DNA of 64,000 nucleotides from Ardenticatenaceae bacterium (GCA_020634375.1 JACKBX010000003.1:1-64000), one strand, 5' to 3'; positions 51,236-60,752 are shown, counted from the first letter of the stretch. Program-made: numbers and translations. Notes: generated by a model not told the origin, from the sequence alone.

Positions 51236-52692
51236 TTTGGAATATAAATGCGGGCTACATCGTCAGCGTACACTTCGCGCCATTCGCCACTGGCATCCAG
51301 CAGGGTAAAGAGGTCGCTGCCGCGCTCCATGATGATGTAGTCCACGTCGTAATCGCGCAATGGGTCGCGCCAGTTCTCGCGCAAATCCATTGTGCGCCTG
51401 TAGTAAACCATGAAATCGTCGCCGTAGACGTCGGCACGGCCGTCTATAAACACCGGCAGGCCGCGCCAGATGAGGTAGCCACCCCAATTGTAGCTGTTGT
51501 AGCCGCGCCCCTCGGCCAAACCGGAGCTTTGTAGGTAATCAACGGCCGTTAGCGGATACCGTTGGGCAATGGCCTCCTCGTTCCCATCAATCTTGACGAC
51601 GGCGTACAGGGCCACGCCCAACACGGCCAACGCTAGCAATACCGTGTTGAAAATGGCGTTGAATTTAGAGATTGGGGATTGACGATTGGGCTGGTCGTCA
51701 ATCTCTAATCGCCAATCGCCAATCTCTACCTGCGCCGCATGACGGGCGAAAATGGGCGCAGCAATGATGGCAAAGAGGGGAATGTTGCGGGCGGAGATTA
51801 GCCCCGCTGCGGCTGTGCCACCAAAGAGGAGTAGGTCGCTGAGGGACGGCCGTTGCCGGCTCAATATCAAACTCAACACACCCAGCGCCACCATCAGGCC
51901 AAAGGGATAGAAAATCTTGGCGTGGAAATCAGGCGAATGCCATTCTTGAATAAACACCTGCATGGCCGGGCTGGTGAGGGTTTCAAATGGGTAGAGCCAG
52001 AGCTTGACGCCGTTGGGATTGAGGGCGGCGGCGAGAAAGCTAAGGATGGTGATAATAATGAATAATGAATAATGAATAGTGAATGCTGAATGCTGAATGC
52101 TGAATAGCTTCTTGCTAACAGCTAATTGCTCAATGCTAAAAGCTACAGTGTAAATAGCAAGAAGGACGACGCCCAGTAAATAGCCGCTGTGCAGGTTGGC
52201 CCAGAGGGCGGTAAGGGGTGGCAGCAGCCAAAGCCAGCGCGGGGTCAGTTCCCCGGCACGCACACGCTCAACAATGTGAATGAAAACGGCCGTCAACAAC
52301 AAGTTAAATATCTGTGGGCGTGCTCCCCAAACGATGGCCGACGCGATGGCGGCAAGGAGCGTGATGAAAGCTGCCAGGTACGGCCGTGCCGCACACACGC
52401 GATACACCAGCCAAAAGGTCAGCGTAATCAACAGAGCAAAGACCAGAATCAAACCGGGCAGGCCGCTGGTGCGGTACACCAGCCACATCACCACCTGGCT
52501 TAACCACTCGTGCGTCACCCAGGCATGGTCAGATACGGTGAAAGAAAAGACATCTTGTTGGGGGATGCCGTGCTGCAAAATGGTTTCGCCGGTACGCAAA
52601 TGCCACCACATATCTGGGTCGAGCGTCTCACGCACGGCCATTGCAAAAAGCGCCAGGAGGAATAGGGCAGTGAAAAGTCGTCGAGTCGTCAT
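51232..52692 (-). CDS. GT-C-like polytopic membrane protein, paralogue of the preceding entry
   Basis: A 486-residue paralogue with the same N-terminal loop (VRETLDPDMWWHLRTGETIL, then DVFSFTVSDHAWVTHEWLSQV) and the same C-terminal luminal part (VFIDGRADVYGDDFMVYY). The two are a clear tandem duplication. Two heptamer elements are embedded in frame, at residues 183-214 (LAVSKKLFSIQHSAFTIHYS) and 322-343 (EIGDWRLEIDDQPNRQSPIS); neither lies at the same position as the paralogue's insert, apart from the second one being close to it. The start lies beside a GTGAAAC hairpin. Confidence 0.65.
   Translation of the reverse strand: MTTRRLFTALFLLALFAMAVRETLDPDMWWHLRTGETILQHGIPQQDVFSFTVSDHAWVTHEWLSQVVMWLVYRTSGLPGLILVFALLITLTFWLVYRVCAARPYLAAFITLLAAIASAIVWGARPQIFNLLLTAVFIHIVERVRAGELTPRWLWLLPPLTALWANLHSGYLLGVVLLAIYTVAFSIEQLAVSKKLFSIQHSAFTIHYSLFIIITILSFLAAALNPNGVKLWLYPFETLTSPAMQVFIQEWHSPDFHAKIFYPFGLMVALGVLSLILSRQRPSLSDLLLFGGTAAAGLISARNIPLFAIIAAPIFARHAAQVEIGDWRLEIDDQPNRQSPISKFNAIFNTVLLALAVLGVALYAVVKIDGNEEAIAQRYPLTAVDYLQSSGLAEGRGYNSYNWGGYLIWRGLPVFIDGRADVYGDDFMVYYRRTMDLRENWRDPLRDYDVDYIIMERGSDLFTLLDASGEWREVYADDVARIYIPK
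51665..51728. repeat. In-frame heptamer hairpin inside GT-C-like gene
   Basis: TAGAGATTGGGGATTGACGA faces CGTCAATCTCTAATCGCCAA as an inverted repeat with GGGCTGGT between. It is translated as EIGDWRLEIDDQPNRQSPIS. Confidence 0.8.
52053..52146. repeat. In-frame heptamer tandem element inside GT-C-like gene
   Basis: ATAATGAATAATGAATAATG, AATAGTGAATGCTGAATGCT and CTTGCTAACAGCTAATTGCT are a long run of 7-bp units (ATGAATA, GTGAATG, CTGAATG, CTGAATA). It encodes QHSAFTIHYSLFIII and its flank in a membrane region. Confidence 0.85.
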
Positions 52693-52694
52693 AA

Positions 52695-52762
52695 GATTCG
52701 TGAAACGTGAATCGTGAAATGTGATGATTTTTCACATTTCACGATTCACGTTTTACGTTTCG
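52695..52762. repeat. Heptamer hairpin, GTGAAAC/GTGAATC family
   Basis: GATTCGTGAAACGTGAATCG faces TTCACATTTCACGATTCACG around a TGATTT loop, between the GT-C-like gene and the ABC exporter gene. Its right end supplies the C-terminal QRET of the exporter. Confidence 0.88.
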
Positions 52763-54570
52763 CGCTGCCAATGATCAATGTAAGCCAGCGATTGGTGGCG
52801 GAAATAGGTGTTGTACAGGTCGGCATAGTGCCCACTTTGGGCCATCAGGCTATCGTGTGTGCCTTCTTCCATGATACGGCCGTTTCCCATCACAATAATG
52901 CGGTCAGCGTGCTTCACAGTGGAGAGGCGGTGAGCAATGACAACGGCCGTACGCTGCTGCATAATCGTCTCCAGCCCTTCCTGAATTTGCGTTTCCGTAA
53001 AGGGGTCCACGCTGGCGGTGGCCTCATCCAAAATAAAGATAGCCGGGTCTTTGAGAATCACCCGCGCCAGGGCCACCAACTGCCGCTGCCCCATGGAAAG
53101 GCTGCTGCCGCGCTCGCCCACGTCGCTGTCCAGGCCCTGCGGCAGCACTTGCAGCCACTCGCCCTGGCTGATTTGCTGCGCCGCTTGCAGCACCTCTGCG
53201 TCGCTGGCCCCGGGACGGCCGTAACGGATATTTTGCCGTACCGTACCCGAAAATAGAAATGGCTCCTGCGGAACCAGCCCGGTTTGTTGGCGATATTCGC
53301 CCAAATTGAGCGTGCGGAGGTCACGGCCGTCAATCAAAATTTGCCCATCCTGAAATTCGTAAAAGCGGGCGATGAGCTTGGCGATGCTGCTTTTTCCTGC
53401 GCCAGTGTGCCCCACCAACGCTATCGTTTCCCCGGCGGCGATGTCCAGCGTAAAGTCGGGCAGCACGACCTCTTTGTCGGTGTAGCTAAAGCGCACCTGT
53501 TGGAATTGGATACGGCCGTGCAGCCGTCCCACGCTGTCTTCGCGCACTTGCCGCACCTTTGGCTCGGCGTCAATCAGCGCAAACACGCGCTCTGCCGCCG
53601 AGAGGCCATCCTGAAACTGGCTCCAAAATGAGGCGATGTTCATCATCGGCCACCAGTAGAAGCCCACCGCTTGCATGAACAGATACCACTCGCCGGTCGT
53701 CACCGTGGAAAAGTGGCCCTGCGTGGCTACCCCACCGGCATAAACGAGAACGGCCGTGCCAATCCCCGCAGAAATCCCCATGATGGGAAAAATCGTGACC
53801 AGGGTAAGGCCGCGCTGTAAGCCCAGACGGTAGCCCTGGCGGTTGTTCTCATCAAAGTTGGCGTAAATGGCCGGTTCCTGGCGAAAACTCTTAGCAACGA
53901 CAATACCGCTGATGGATTCCTGAATTTGGGCGTTGATAACGGCCGTAATCCGCCGCGCATTTTGCGTTACACGGCGGGCAATGCGGCGAAAGCTGAGAGC
54001 AATGCCCACCGCAACCGGCGTCATGCCAATCATCAGCAGCGTCAGCCAGGCATTAATCGTCAGCAGCCAAATCGTCAGCATTACCACCAAAAGCGCCTGA
54101 CTAATCAAGTTCATCGTCAGGTCAACGACGGCCGAAAAATCCTGCGTATCTGAGGTGACGCGGCTGACGACTTTGCCCGATGGGTGTTCGTCATAAAATG
54201 AGAGGTCATGGCCGATGGTGGCGGCAAACACATCACGGCGCAGCGCCAACACCGCATTACCAATCACGCGGGCCGAAAATAATTGGCGGATGAAGTTGAA
54301 AACCCAGGCCGACACACCCAATAACAGCACGCCACCAGCCATCAGCCACATGCCCAACGGCGCAGGGTTTTGACTAAGCAGGTCTATCCCTTTGGCAATG
54401 ATGATGGGGCCGGCGGTGGTCGCCATTGAGTTGAGGGTGATCATGGCCGCAACCAAAATCATGGTGCGCGTATACGGCCGAAAATATCCCACGATCCGCG
54501 TCAATAACTCCCGGTCGCTATACTGCCGGTCGTAGTCTTCTGTTTCCAGTCCGCCTAAGATGAAGCCCAT
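52753..54570 (-). CDS. ABC exporter, fused membrane and ATPase domains (MsbA/LmrA-like)
   Basis: A 605-residue half-exporter. The membrane domain spans about 30-325 with six helices (LVAAMITLNSMATTAGPIIIAKG first). The ATPase part has Walker A LVGHTGAGKSSIAKL, signature LSMGQRQLVAL (Met in place of the second Gly of LSGGQ), Walker B AIFILDEATASVD and the switch VVIAHRLSTVKHAD. It probably works as a homodimer exporting lipid, glycan or drug; GT-C genes downstream suggest a glycolipid, but this is inference. Many ACGGCCGT sites are present. Confidence 0.9.
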   Translation of the reverse strand: MGFILGGLETEDYDRQYSDRELLTRIVGYFRPYTRTMILVAAMITLNSMATTAGPIIIAKGIDLLSQNPAPLGMWLMAGGVLLLGVSAWVFNFIRQLFSARVIGNAVLALRRDVFAATIGHDLSFYDEHPSGKVVSRVTSDTQDFSAVVDLTMNLISQALLVVMLTIWLLTINAWLTLLMIGMTPVAVGIALSFRRIARRVTQNARRITAVINAQIQESISGIVVAKSFRQEPAIYANFDENNRQGYRLGLQRGLTLVTIFPIMGISAGIGTAVLVYAGGVATQGHFSTVTTGEWYLFMQAVGFYWWPMMNIASFWSQFQDGLSAAERVFALIDAEPKVRQVREDSVGRLHGRIQFQQVRFSYTDKEVVLPDFTLDIAAGETIALVGHTGAGKSSIAKLIARFYEFQDGQILIDGRDLRTLNLGEYRQQTGLVPQEPFLFSGTVRQNIRYGRPGASDAEVLQAAQQISQGEWLQVLPQGLDSDVGERGSSLSMGQRQLVALARVILKDPAIFILDEATASVDPFTETQIQEGLETIMQQRTAVVIAHRLSTVKHADRIIVMGNGRIMEEGTHDSLMAQSGHYADLYNTYFRHQSLAYIDHWQRET

Positions 54571-54574
54571 TTTT

Positions 54575-54658
54575 TTAGTAAACAGTGGTCAGTGGTCAGT
54601 GGTCAGTAAGCAGTAACCGATTTACTGAATACTGCTTACTGCTTACTGAGTACTGGTC
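54575..54658. repeat. Heptamer hairpin, CAGTGGT family
   Basis: AGTAAACAGTGGTCAGTGGT and CAGTGGTCAGTAAGCAGTAA face TACTGAATACTGCTTACTGC around CCGATT. It lies in the gap between two minus-strand genes, beside the C-terminus of the NYN protein (TSTQ). Confidence 0.9.
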
Positions 54659-56154
54659 AATAGTTGCTCGATGTGCTGCTGCATTTGTGGGGTTCCCACA
54701 CGGCCGTACAGCAGTTCCATGGCAATGGTGCGGTCAATATTGGCTGCGCCGTTGACGCGTTCGGCGATTTTGCCTAATAAGTAGCGGTCGCACTTGTCTA
54801 GCATGTGGGCGCGATTGGTGATGTCGTCGGCCAGCCAGGTGTGTTTGTCCCAAAGCTGGGTGTCAAGTGGGTAACGGCCGTCGTCTGGGTCAAACTCAAA
54901 ACAGTGCGCCCAAAACAGTTGGAAGACCACCTCCGTTACCAAATCTTCAGAGATTTGTGTATGATGCTCCACAAAATAGGCAGCAACCTGATCATGCAAC
55001 TGCGACAGCGTACCGTCATCTGGCTGCTTCTTCGCCAATTCATACACCTTCAGCACAATGCGGGCACGATGCTCTGATGGCGTGAGATAAATACGCTGTT
55101 GGCGCAAATAATGCACATACTGCTCAAGCAAGGTGAGAGATGTTTCCTCATCAGCAGCTTCTGCAACCACTACTGGTGGCGCAGCAGGCATCTCCCCTTC
55201 CGTTAACAGACGCACTTCTAAATTACTATCTTCGCTGCGACGCGTGACAACGACACTCGTTTGCGCTTCCAAAAACGCATTGAACCCCGAAAAACCTAAC
55301 GCGTTCTCGTCGAAGTCAGAGCGCAACTGACGTATTTGCGGCTTAAGCCGTGCTGACAATACCCACTCATCACCAATCATCATAATAGCCTGGCGAACCA
55401 GCCGCTGTGCGGCCTCCAGTGTCAGCTTACCAGTAGCTCGAAGTAAACGCACTTCGGCATGCCCACCATCAGCATAACGGATTTCGGCCGTACTACTCAT
55501 GTCACGCACAAAGGAAAGGAAGCCATTGTACCCTAACGCATTCTCATCAAACCCCTTGTTAAGGTGGCGCATTTCGCGTTTGGCTTTGCCAGCGCTCACC
55601 CATTCATTTGGGTGATTGGCTAATACTTGCTGCAACAGTATGCGGGAGGCATTGAGATCGAGTTTAGCAATTTCTGGTTTGTTATGCCGCGAGGACTTGG
55701 GGTGGGATTTTTGGGCAGCAAGGTCTTCGTAGTAGATATATTCATCACACGCTTCGCGCAGGTAATCGGCCGTTGCTTCTTTTGTGCCCAAGCCGATAAC
55801 CACTTTGCCATAAAATTTCAGGCGATTAACGAGATCGGTAAAGTCGCCATCGCCGGAAATCAAAAAGACGTGGCTGATGCTGGTGCGTTTGTCCAACAAA
55901 ACATCCATTGCATCAATAGCGATGCGAATGTCGGCGGCATTTTTGCCGCGTTTGGAGGAAACTTGTTCTACATCTACTCCCAGGCTCAAGAGGGCGTGGT
56001 GATCGCTGCGGTGTCTTGTCCAGTCTGCGTAGGCACGTTTAATGACGATTCGACCTAGTTTTTCCGCCTCGGCCATAATGCGAGGCCAATCTGCATTGCG
56101 TAAATTCTGATAATCGATAAATACAGCTACCTGATTCTCTTGTGTACCAACCAC
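54643..56154 (-). CDS. NYN-domain ribonuclease-like protein with two OST-HTH/LOTUS domains
   Basis: From the GTG at 56154 (503 residues), which has GGAGA 10 nt upstream; no ATG exists near the start, and the frame beyond runs into a hairpin repeat. Residues 5-160 form a NYN/PIN-like nuclease: VAVFIDYQNLRN, then KNAADIRIAIDAMDVL and SGDGDFTDLVNRLK, with the acidic metal ligands. Two LOTUS-type RNA-binding segments follow (about 170-240 and 255-325), each with DENALGYNGFLSFV-like motifs. The last 140 residues are helical and unknown. It likely degrades or regulates RNA. Confidence 0.85.
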   Translation of the reverse strand: MVGTQENQVAVFIDYQNLRNADWPRIMAEAEKLGRIVIKRAYADWTRHRSDHHALLSLGVDVEQVSSKRGKNAADIRIAIDAMDVLLDKRTSISHVFLISGDGDFTDLVNRLKFYGKVVIGLGTKEATADYLREACDEYIYYEDLAAQKSHPKSSRHNKPEIAKLDLNASRILLQQVLANHPNEWVSAGKAKREMRHLNKGFDENALGYNGFLSFVRDMSSTAEIRYADGGHAEVRLLRATGKLTLEAAQRLVRQAIMMIGDEWVLSARLKPQIRQLRSDFDENALGFSGFNAFLEAQTSVVVTRRSEDSNLEVRLLTEGEMPAAPPVVVAEAADEETSLTLLEQYVHYLRQQRIYLTPSEHRARIVLKVYELAKKQPDDGTLSQLHDQVAAYFVEHHTQISEDLVTEVVFQLFWAHCFEFDPDDGRYPLDTQLWDKHTWLADDITNRAHMLDKCDRYLLGKIAERVNGAANIDRTIAMELLYGRVGTPQMQQHIEQLLTSTQ

Positions 56155-56207
56155 GAAGTTGCTTTCTCCATTACATTTGAGGGTCTCTTGGATTTTGTAA
56201 GATTTAT

Positions 56208-56246
56208 CGTGAAATGTGAATAACACGCATCACGTTTCACGTCATG
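56208..56246. repeat. Heptamer hairpin, GTGAAAC family
   Basis: CGTGAAATGTGAATAACACG meets CATCACGTTTCACGTCA. It lies between the ATP-grasp gene end and the NYN gene start, and displaced or replaced the NYN gene's leader. Confidence 0.8.
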
Positions 56247-57602
56247 CTATCGTTTCTCGACGACGAAGGTGGGTACGGTAGACCCACCGCCTGCGGAGAC
56301 GTTGAGGAGGGGATCGGTGGAAAGGCGGGTGAGGCAGCCATCCACGTAATCGCCATAAAAAATGAAAGGGGCGGTGTCTAACATACGTTCGTAAATTTGG
56401 AGACGGCCGTCCACCAGGCTGGGATAAGGTTCCTCTGGGATGCCGACTCGCTCCTGCACGATGTAAGGGCTATCGCTGGCAAGGGCTTCTTGTACGGCCT
56501 TTTCCCAGCCGCTCGTATTGGTTTGCCAACCCAGCACAATGCCGCGCCCACCATAATCATCGTTGGGTTTCAACACCAACTGCTCGCGGTACTTGTGCAT
56601 AAAGGGGATGAGATCGACGGGCAAGTCGCCATAAGTCGTGTGCCGCTCTTCCACCACCCGTGTCCAGGGAATGTGGTTTTTGATAATGCTTAATTCCTCT
56701 TCGTCAAACATATCCGCATTACTTTCGTCGCTGAGGACGGCAAGACTGGCTTTTTTGTAGAGGAGTTTGCATTGGAAGGGGTTGACCATGCAGACGGCAT
56801 GGTCGCGCACGGCCTGCACCACCGGGCTGTTCAGTCCGGTACGTTCGATGAGTTCGGTGATGAGGACGCGCTTGTAGATGACGTTGATGTGGAAGTCGTT
56901 GTGCATGAGACGGCCGTTTTCATACGTCACTTCTCGCGGATCCACAATCTTGCATGTCAAACCCTGGGACTCGAAATATTGCATGAACAACTCAAATTCA
57001 CTGCGTGTGGGCACTTCGCGCCAGTCCAAAATGGCAATGTTCGGCTTATCTGTACCGCCCCACTCGCGGTACGCATCAAGCAAAACATGCATGACGCTGT
57101 GACGGGTGGGCAACGGCCGTACCACATACTTGCGCATAAATTCCCCCATCACTGGCAAGCCATAAAACACCTCATTCAACACATCATTGTACGCGGACGC
57201 TGCCGGAACTTCAGCATTATATTCAGTGAATTTCAACTCACTCTGGCTGGTGATGTAAAAAGCATCCAGCCGCGTGAGAGGCGTGTGCATGTCATAACCG
57301 GGGGCAATTTGGATCAGCTCTTCTTCCCAATCAAACAGGCCAAACTGCCCACGAAAATCGGCGTCGGCCACGGCGCGGCGGGATATTTTGTCAAAAGCTC
57401 GCAGCAACGGCCGTATCTCGTGCCGCAAATAGGTATATTGGTTATAGGTCAGAAATCGTGGGCGTAAGACTGTGCAAATTGGCCGATCGCCAAAGAACAA
57501 TCCCCGTCGCTGCATCTGGTCGTGCAGTTGCTCCCAGGAATTGACGGCCGTTTCCTCCGTCAGCAAATCGTGATACGTGTCAATTGCATCTTTGAGCGCC
57601 AT
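56247..57602 (-). CDS. ATP-grasp ligase, glutathionylspermidine synthase-like or circularly permuted type
   Basis: The ATG at 57602 has GGAGGGCAAG just before it, giving 451 residues. The C-terminal half holds an ATP-grasp-like core: LVLKPNDDYGGRGIVLGW (Lys and Gly-rich ATP-binding strand), PYIVQERV and the end TDPLLNVSAGGGSTVPTF. The N-terminal half, with LTRLDAFYITSQSELKFTEYNAEVPA, fits the permuted substrate part seen in glutathionylspermidine-synthase-like proteins. It probably joins a carboxylate to an amine using ATP. It is the last gene of a three-gene cluster (esterase, ATP-grasp, this one) on the minus strand. The substrate is unknown. Confidence 0.72.
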   Translation of the reverse strand: MALKDAIDTYHDLLTEETAVNSWEQLHDQMQRRGLFFGDRPICTVLRPRFLTYNQYTYLRHEIRPLLRAFDKISRRAVADADFRGQFGLFDWEEELIQIAPGYDMHTPLTRLDAFYITSQSELKFTEYNAEVPAASAYNDVLNEVFYGLPVMGEFMRKYVVRPLPTRHSVMHVLLDAYREWGGTDKPNIAILDWREVPTRSEFELFMQYFESQGLTCKIVDPREVTYENGRLMHNDFHINVIYKRVLITELIERTGLNSPVVQAVRDHAVCMVNPFQCKLLYKKASLAVLSDESNADMFDEEELSIIKNHIPWTRVVEERHTTYGDLPVDLIPFMHKYREQLVLKPNDDYGGRGIVLGWQTNTSGWEKAVQEALASDSPYIVQERVGIPEEPYPSLVDGRLQIYERMLDTAPFIFYGDYVDGCLTRLSTDPLLNVSAGGGSTVPTFVVEKR

Positions 57603-57617
57603 CTTGCCCTCCACCAT

Positions 57618-58544
57618 TTACCTGCCAAACAAACCGCTCCACTTCAACTCCGTCACCTGCGGGCGCGGATTCTGCGCCAGGTCAATCACCATATCCGCCA
57701 TATGCTTCACCACCCAATCAAAATAGAAAGGCGTCAGCGAATTCACATCCATATCCGGGGCCGGGTTCATAAAATCAATAGCATACGGCACGCCATCCTT
57801 CACCGCAAACTCCACCGTATTCATGTCATAACCCAATGCCTGGTTCAGCTTCAGCGCATCTTCCACCACCCGCGACCCCAACTCTGGCGTCATATGCGCG
57901 TGTTCCACATAGTAACGGCGTTCGCCTGGCGAATATTTCATCGGCAGCACTTCCTTCTGCCCCAGACACATACAGCGCACATAATGATCCCACTCAATAA
58001 ACTCCTGCAAAACCATCGTCAGCAGCCCAGACTCATTATAAGCTCGCCACACATCTTCCAACGAATAGCACACATACACATCGCGCCAGCCGCCGCCATG
58101 CGCATCCTTCAACACACAAGGCAAACCAATGTAATCCAGTATCGCTTCCCAATCCATCGGGAAGACAAGGTTGCGCAAACTCTCATCGTGAATGATCCCC
58201 GGCACGTAATCTTTATTGGGCAGCACCACTGTTTTAGGATGAGCCACACCAAGTTTGGCCGCCAGTGACGCTTCAAAAAACTTGTCATCGGCCGTCCACA
58301 TAAAGGGGTTATTGACGACTGTCACCCCTTGCAGCACAGCGCTCTTCAAATAGGAACGATAATAGGGAACCTCATGCGAAATACGATCAACAATCACCGC
58401 ATACTCATTCGGCTCATCCATACGTGTACCGCCTAATTTCACAAATTCGGCCGTAACGTCTGCCTCCCGTCGATTCACTTCTTCAATAAACGCCGGGGGA
58501 AATGACCATTCCCGTCCTACCAACAAACCTACTTTTAACGTCAT
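57618..58544 (-). CDS. ATP-grasp ligase (D-Ala-D-Ala ligase/RimK-like)
   Basis: The ATG at 58544 has GGGAGGCGAAAGC before it, giving 308 residues. VKLGGTRMDEPNEYAVIVDRISHEVPYY is the N-terminal domain, LPCVLKDAHGGGWRDVYVCYS the ATP-binding loop, FIEWDHYVRCMCLG the central strand, and YDMNTVEFAVKDGVPYAIDFMNPAPD the metal-binding end with acidic residues. It should form an amide or peptide bond. It lies 16 bp upstream of the second ATP-grasp gene and downstream of an esterase, so the three may make a short peptide-like product. No ACGGCCGT site lies inside it. Confidence 0.8.
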   Translation of the reverse strand: MTLKVGLLVGREWSFPPAFIEEVNRREADVTAEFVKLGGTRMDEPNEYAVIVDRISHEVPYYRSYLKSAVLQGVTVVNNPFMWTADDKFFEASLAAKLGVAHPKTVVLPNKDYVPGIIHDESLRNLVFPMDWEAILDYIGLPCVLKDAHGGGWRDVYVCYSLEDVWRAYNESGLLTMVLQEFIEWDHYVRCMCLGQKEVLPMKYSPGERRYYVEHAHMTPELGSRVVEDALKLNQALGYDMNTVEFAVKDGVPYAIDFMNPAPDMDVNSLTPFYFDWVVKHMADMVIDLAQNPRPQVTELKWSGLFGR

Positions 58545-58569
58545 GCTTTCGCCTCCCAAAGTGTTCTCT

Positions 58570-58604
58570 CAGAAACCGGGTTTTTGTAAAAAACCCGGTT
58601 TCTG
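58570..58604. repeat. 16-bp perfect hairpin, CAGAAACCGGG family
   Basis: CAGAAACCGGGTTTTT (58570-58585) pairs with AAAAACCCGGTTTCTG (58589-58604) around 3 nt. It lies between the esterase and the ATP-grasp genes on the minus strand. It could end or attenuate transcription, with U-rich runs on both sides of the loop. Confidence 0.9.
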
Positions 58605-58617
58605 ATGGTGCAAACCA

Positions 58618-59337
58618 TCAATCATGTCCGCCCACATATTGCCGTATCATCTGCTGCCACCAGGGCCAATCATGTGCCCAGCCATCCCAAATACGCAGCG
58701 CATTACCGATCTCCTTTTCCCAAAGCAAACCGGACAATTGCTCATTGCTGCCACGCAAACTATCATCATGGCCGACAGCCAGAATAATGTCCAGATTGCG
58801 CAAAGCAGTCAGGCGATCATGGTTATGCTCATTGGGAATGTAAGCCACCGGATTATTAGCATACACATTCTGATCACTGTATCCATCCACCCAACGGCCG
58901 ACATCATAAATGCCACTCATGCCAATGGTGCGCCCCACCAGGTGTGGGTGGCGCAGCGCAAAGTTGACCGCATGATAAGCGCCGAAGCTGGCTCCCACCG
59001 TGATCAAATAAGGATTGTCATTTAATTGTTGTGAAAGGGGAATCACTTCATTTAACAGGTAGAATTCGTATTGCATGTGCCGCCAGGCGCGGTCGCCGGG
59101 ATGCTTCCAATAAGCATACCAACTTTCTGCATCCACACTATCTACGCAGTACATCTGAAGCCAACCATTATCAAGGTGATCGCGTAAGGCATCCATCATG
59201 CTGCGATCTTCCCACTCATAGAATTTGCCTTTGGATGTGGGGAAGACGAGAACTCGCGCCCCGGTATGACCAAAAATCAATAACTCCATGTCACGTCCCA
59301 AAGCGGGGCTATACCATCGGTGATACTCACGATTCAT
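58618..59337 (-). CDS. Esterase D-like alpha/beta-hydrolase
   Basis: From the ATG at 59337 (239 residues), chosen because GGAGGAAC lies upstream and the segment before it is not conserved-looking. The hydrolase fold shows LLIFGHTGARVLVFPTSKG, then the nucleophile elbow TVGASFGAYHAVNFALRHP (Gly-x-Ser-x-Gly) and the C-terminal WDGWAHDWPWW with His. Asp in LAVGHDDSL completes a triad. It resembles the putative esterase family. As head of the ATP-grasp cluster it may release or hydrolyse the product of those ligases. Confidence 0.78.
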   Translation of the reverse strand: MNREYHRWYSPALGRDMELLIFGHTGARVLVFPTSKGKFYEWEDRSMMDALRDHLDNGWLQMYCVDSVDAESWYAYWKHPGDRAWRHMQYEFYLLNEVIPLSQQLNDNPYLITVGASFGAYHAVNFALRHPHLVGRTIGMSGIYDVGRWVDGYSDQNVYANNPVAYIPNEHNHDRLTALRNLDIILAVGHDDSLRGSNEQLSGLLWEKEIGNALRIWDGWAHDWPWWQQMIRQYVGGHD

Positions 59338-59506
59338 ACTGTATTGTCGTTCCTCCATACTTTCGGGCGGAGCCTGGCTGGCTCCAGAAAGATTATGTAT
59401 TGGCGGGTATTGTATCATAAACTCGAATGCATCCTACCATTGAAAACGGTGGCCTAGAATGCAAAAACTCGACGGGTTTTGATAATAGGGCTTACGCGGG
59501 CCGAGC

Positions 59507-59544
59507 TTGCCGAAGCTGATTTCGACAAGTTTAATCTTCGGCAA
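59507..59544. repeat. 9-bp inverted repeat
   Basis: TTGCCGAAG (59507-59515) and CTTCGGCAA (59536-59544) pair around a 20-nt loop, 36 bp before the prfA -35 box. It could be a regulator site or a remnant repeat. Confidence 0.5.
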
Positions 59545-59579
59545 TTAACGGTTTTGGGGTCAGTCTTTGCAGGGCCAGT

Positions 59580-59607
59580 TTGACGCGCCAAGCCCAACCG
59601 CTATAAT
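59580..59607 (+). promoter_or_regulatory. Sigma-70-type promoter for prfA
   Basis: TTGACG (59580-59585) and TATAAT (59602-59607) are 16 bp apart, 74 bp before the prfA ATG. Confidence 0.7.
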
Positions 59608-59680
59608 CCGTTTTTGCTGTGCAAAAAATAATCGCTATAAAAGTAGAAGCCCCACAAACTCGGGAATTTGATAAAAATCT

Positions 59681-60748
<1,068 letters not shown>

Positions 60749-60752
60749 CAAA

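Larger units (their letters stand above)
59338..59680. other. Divergent intergenic region, about 340 bp
   Basis: No ACGGCCGT site is found. The gap contains a 9-bp hairpin (59507-59544), the prfA promoter (59580-59607), and otherwise no gene-like or repeat structure that I can support. A weak in-frame extension of the esterase reaches 59418. Confidence 0.6.
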
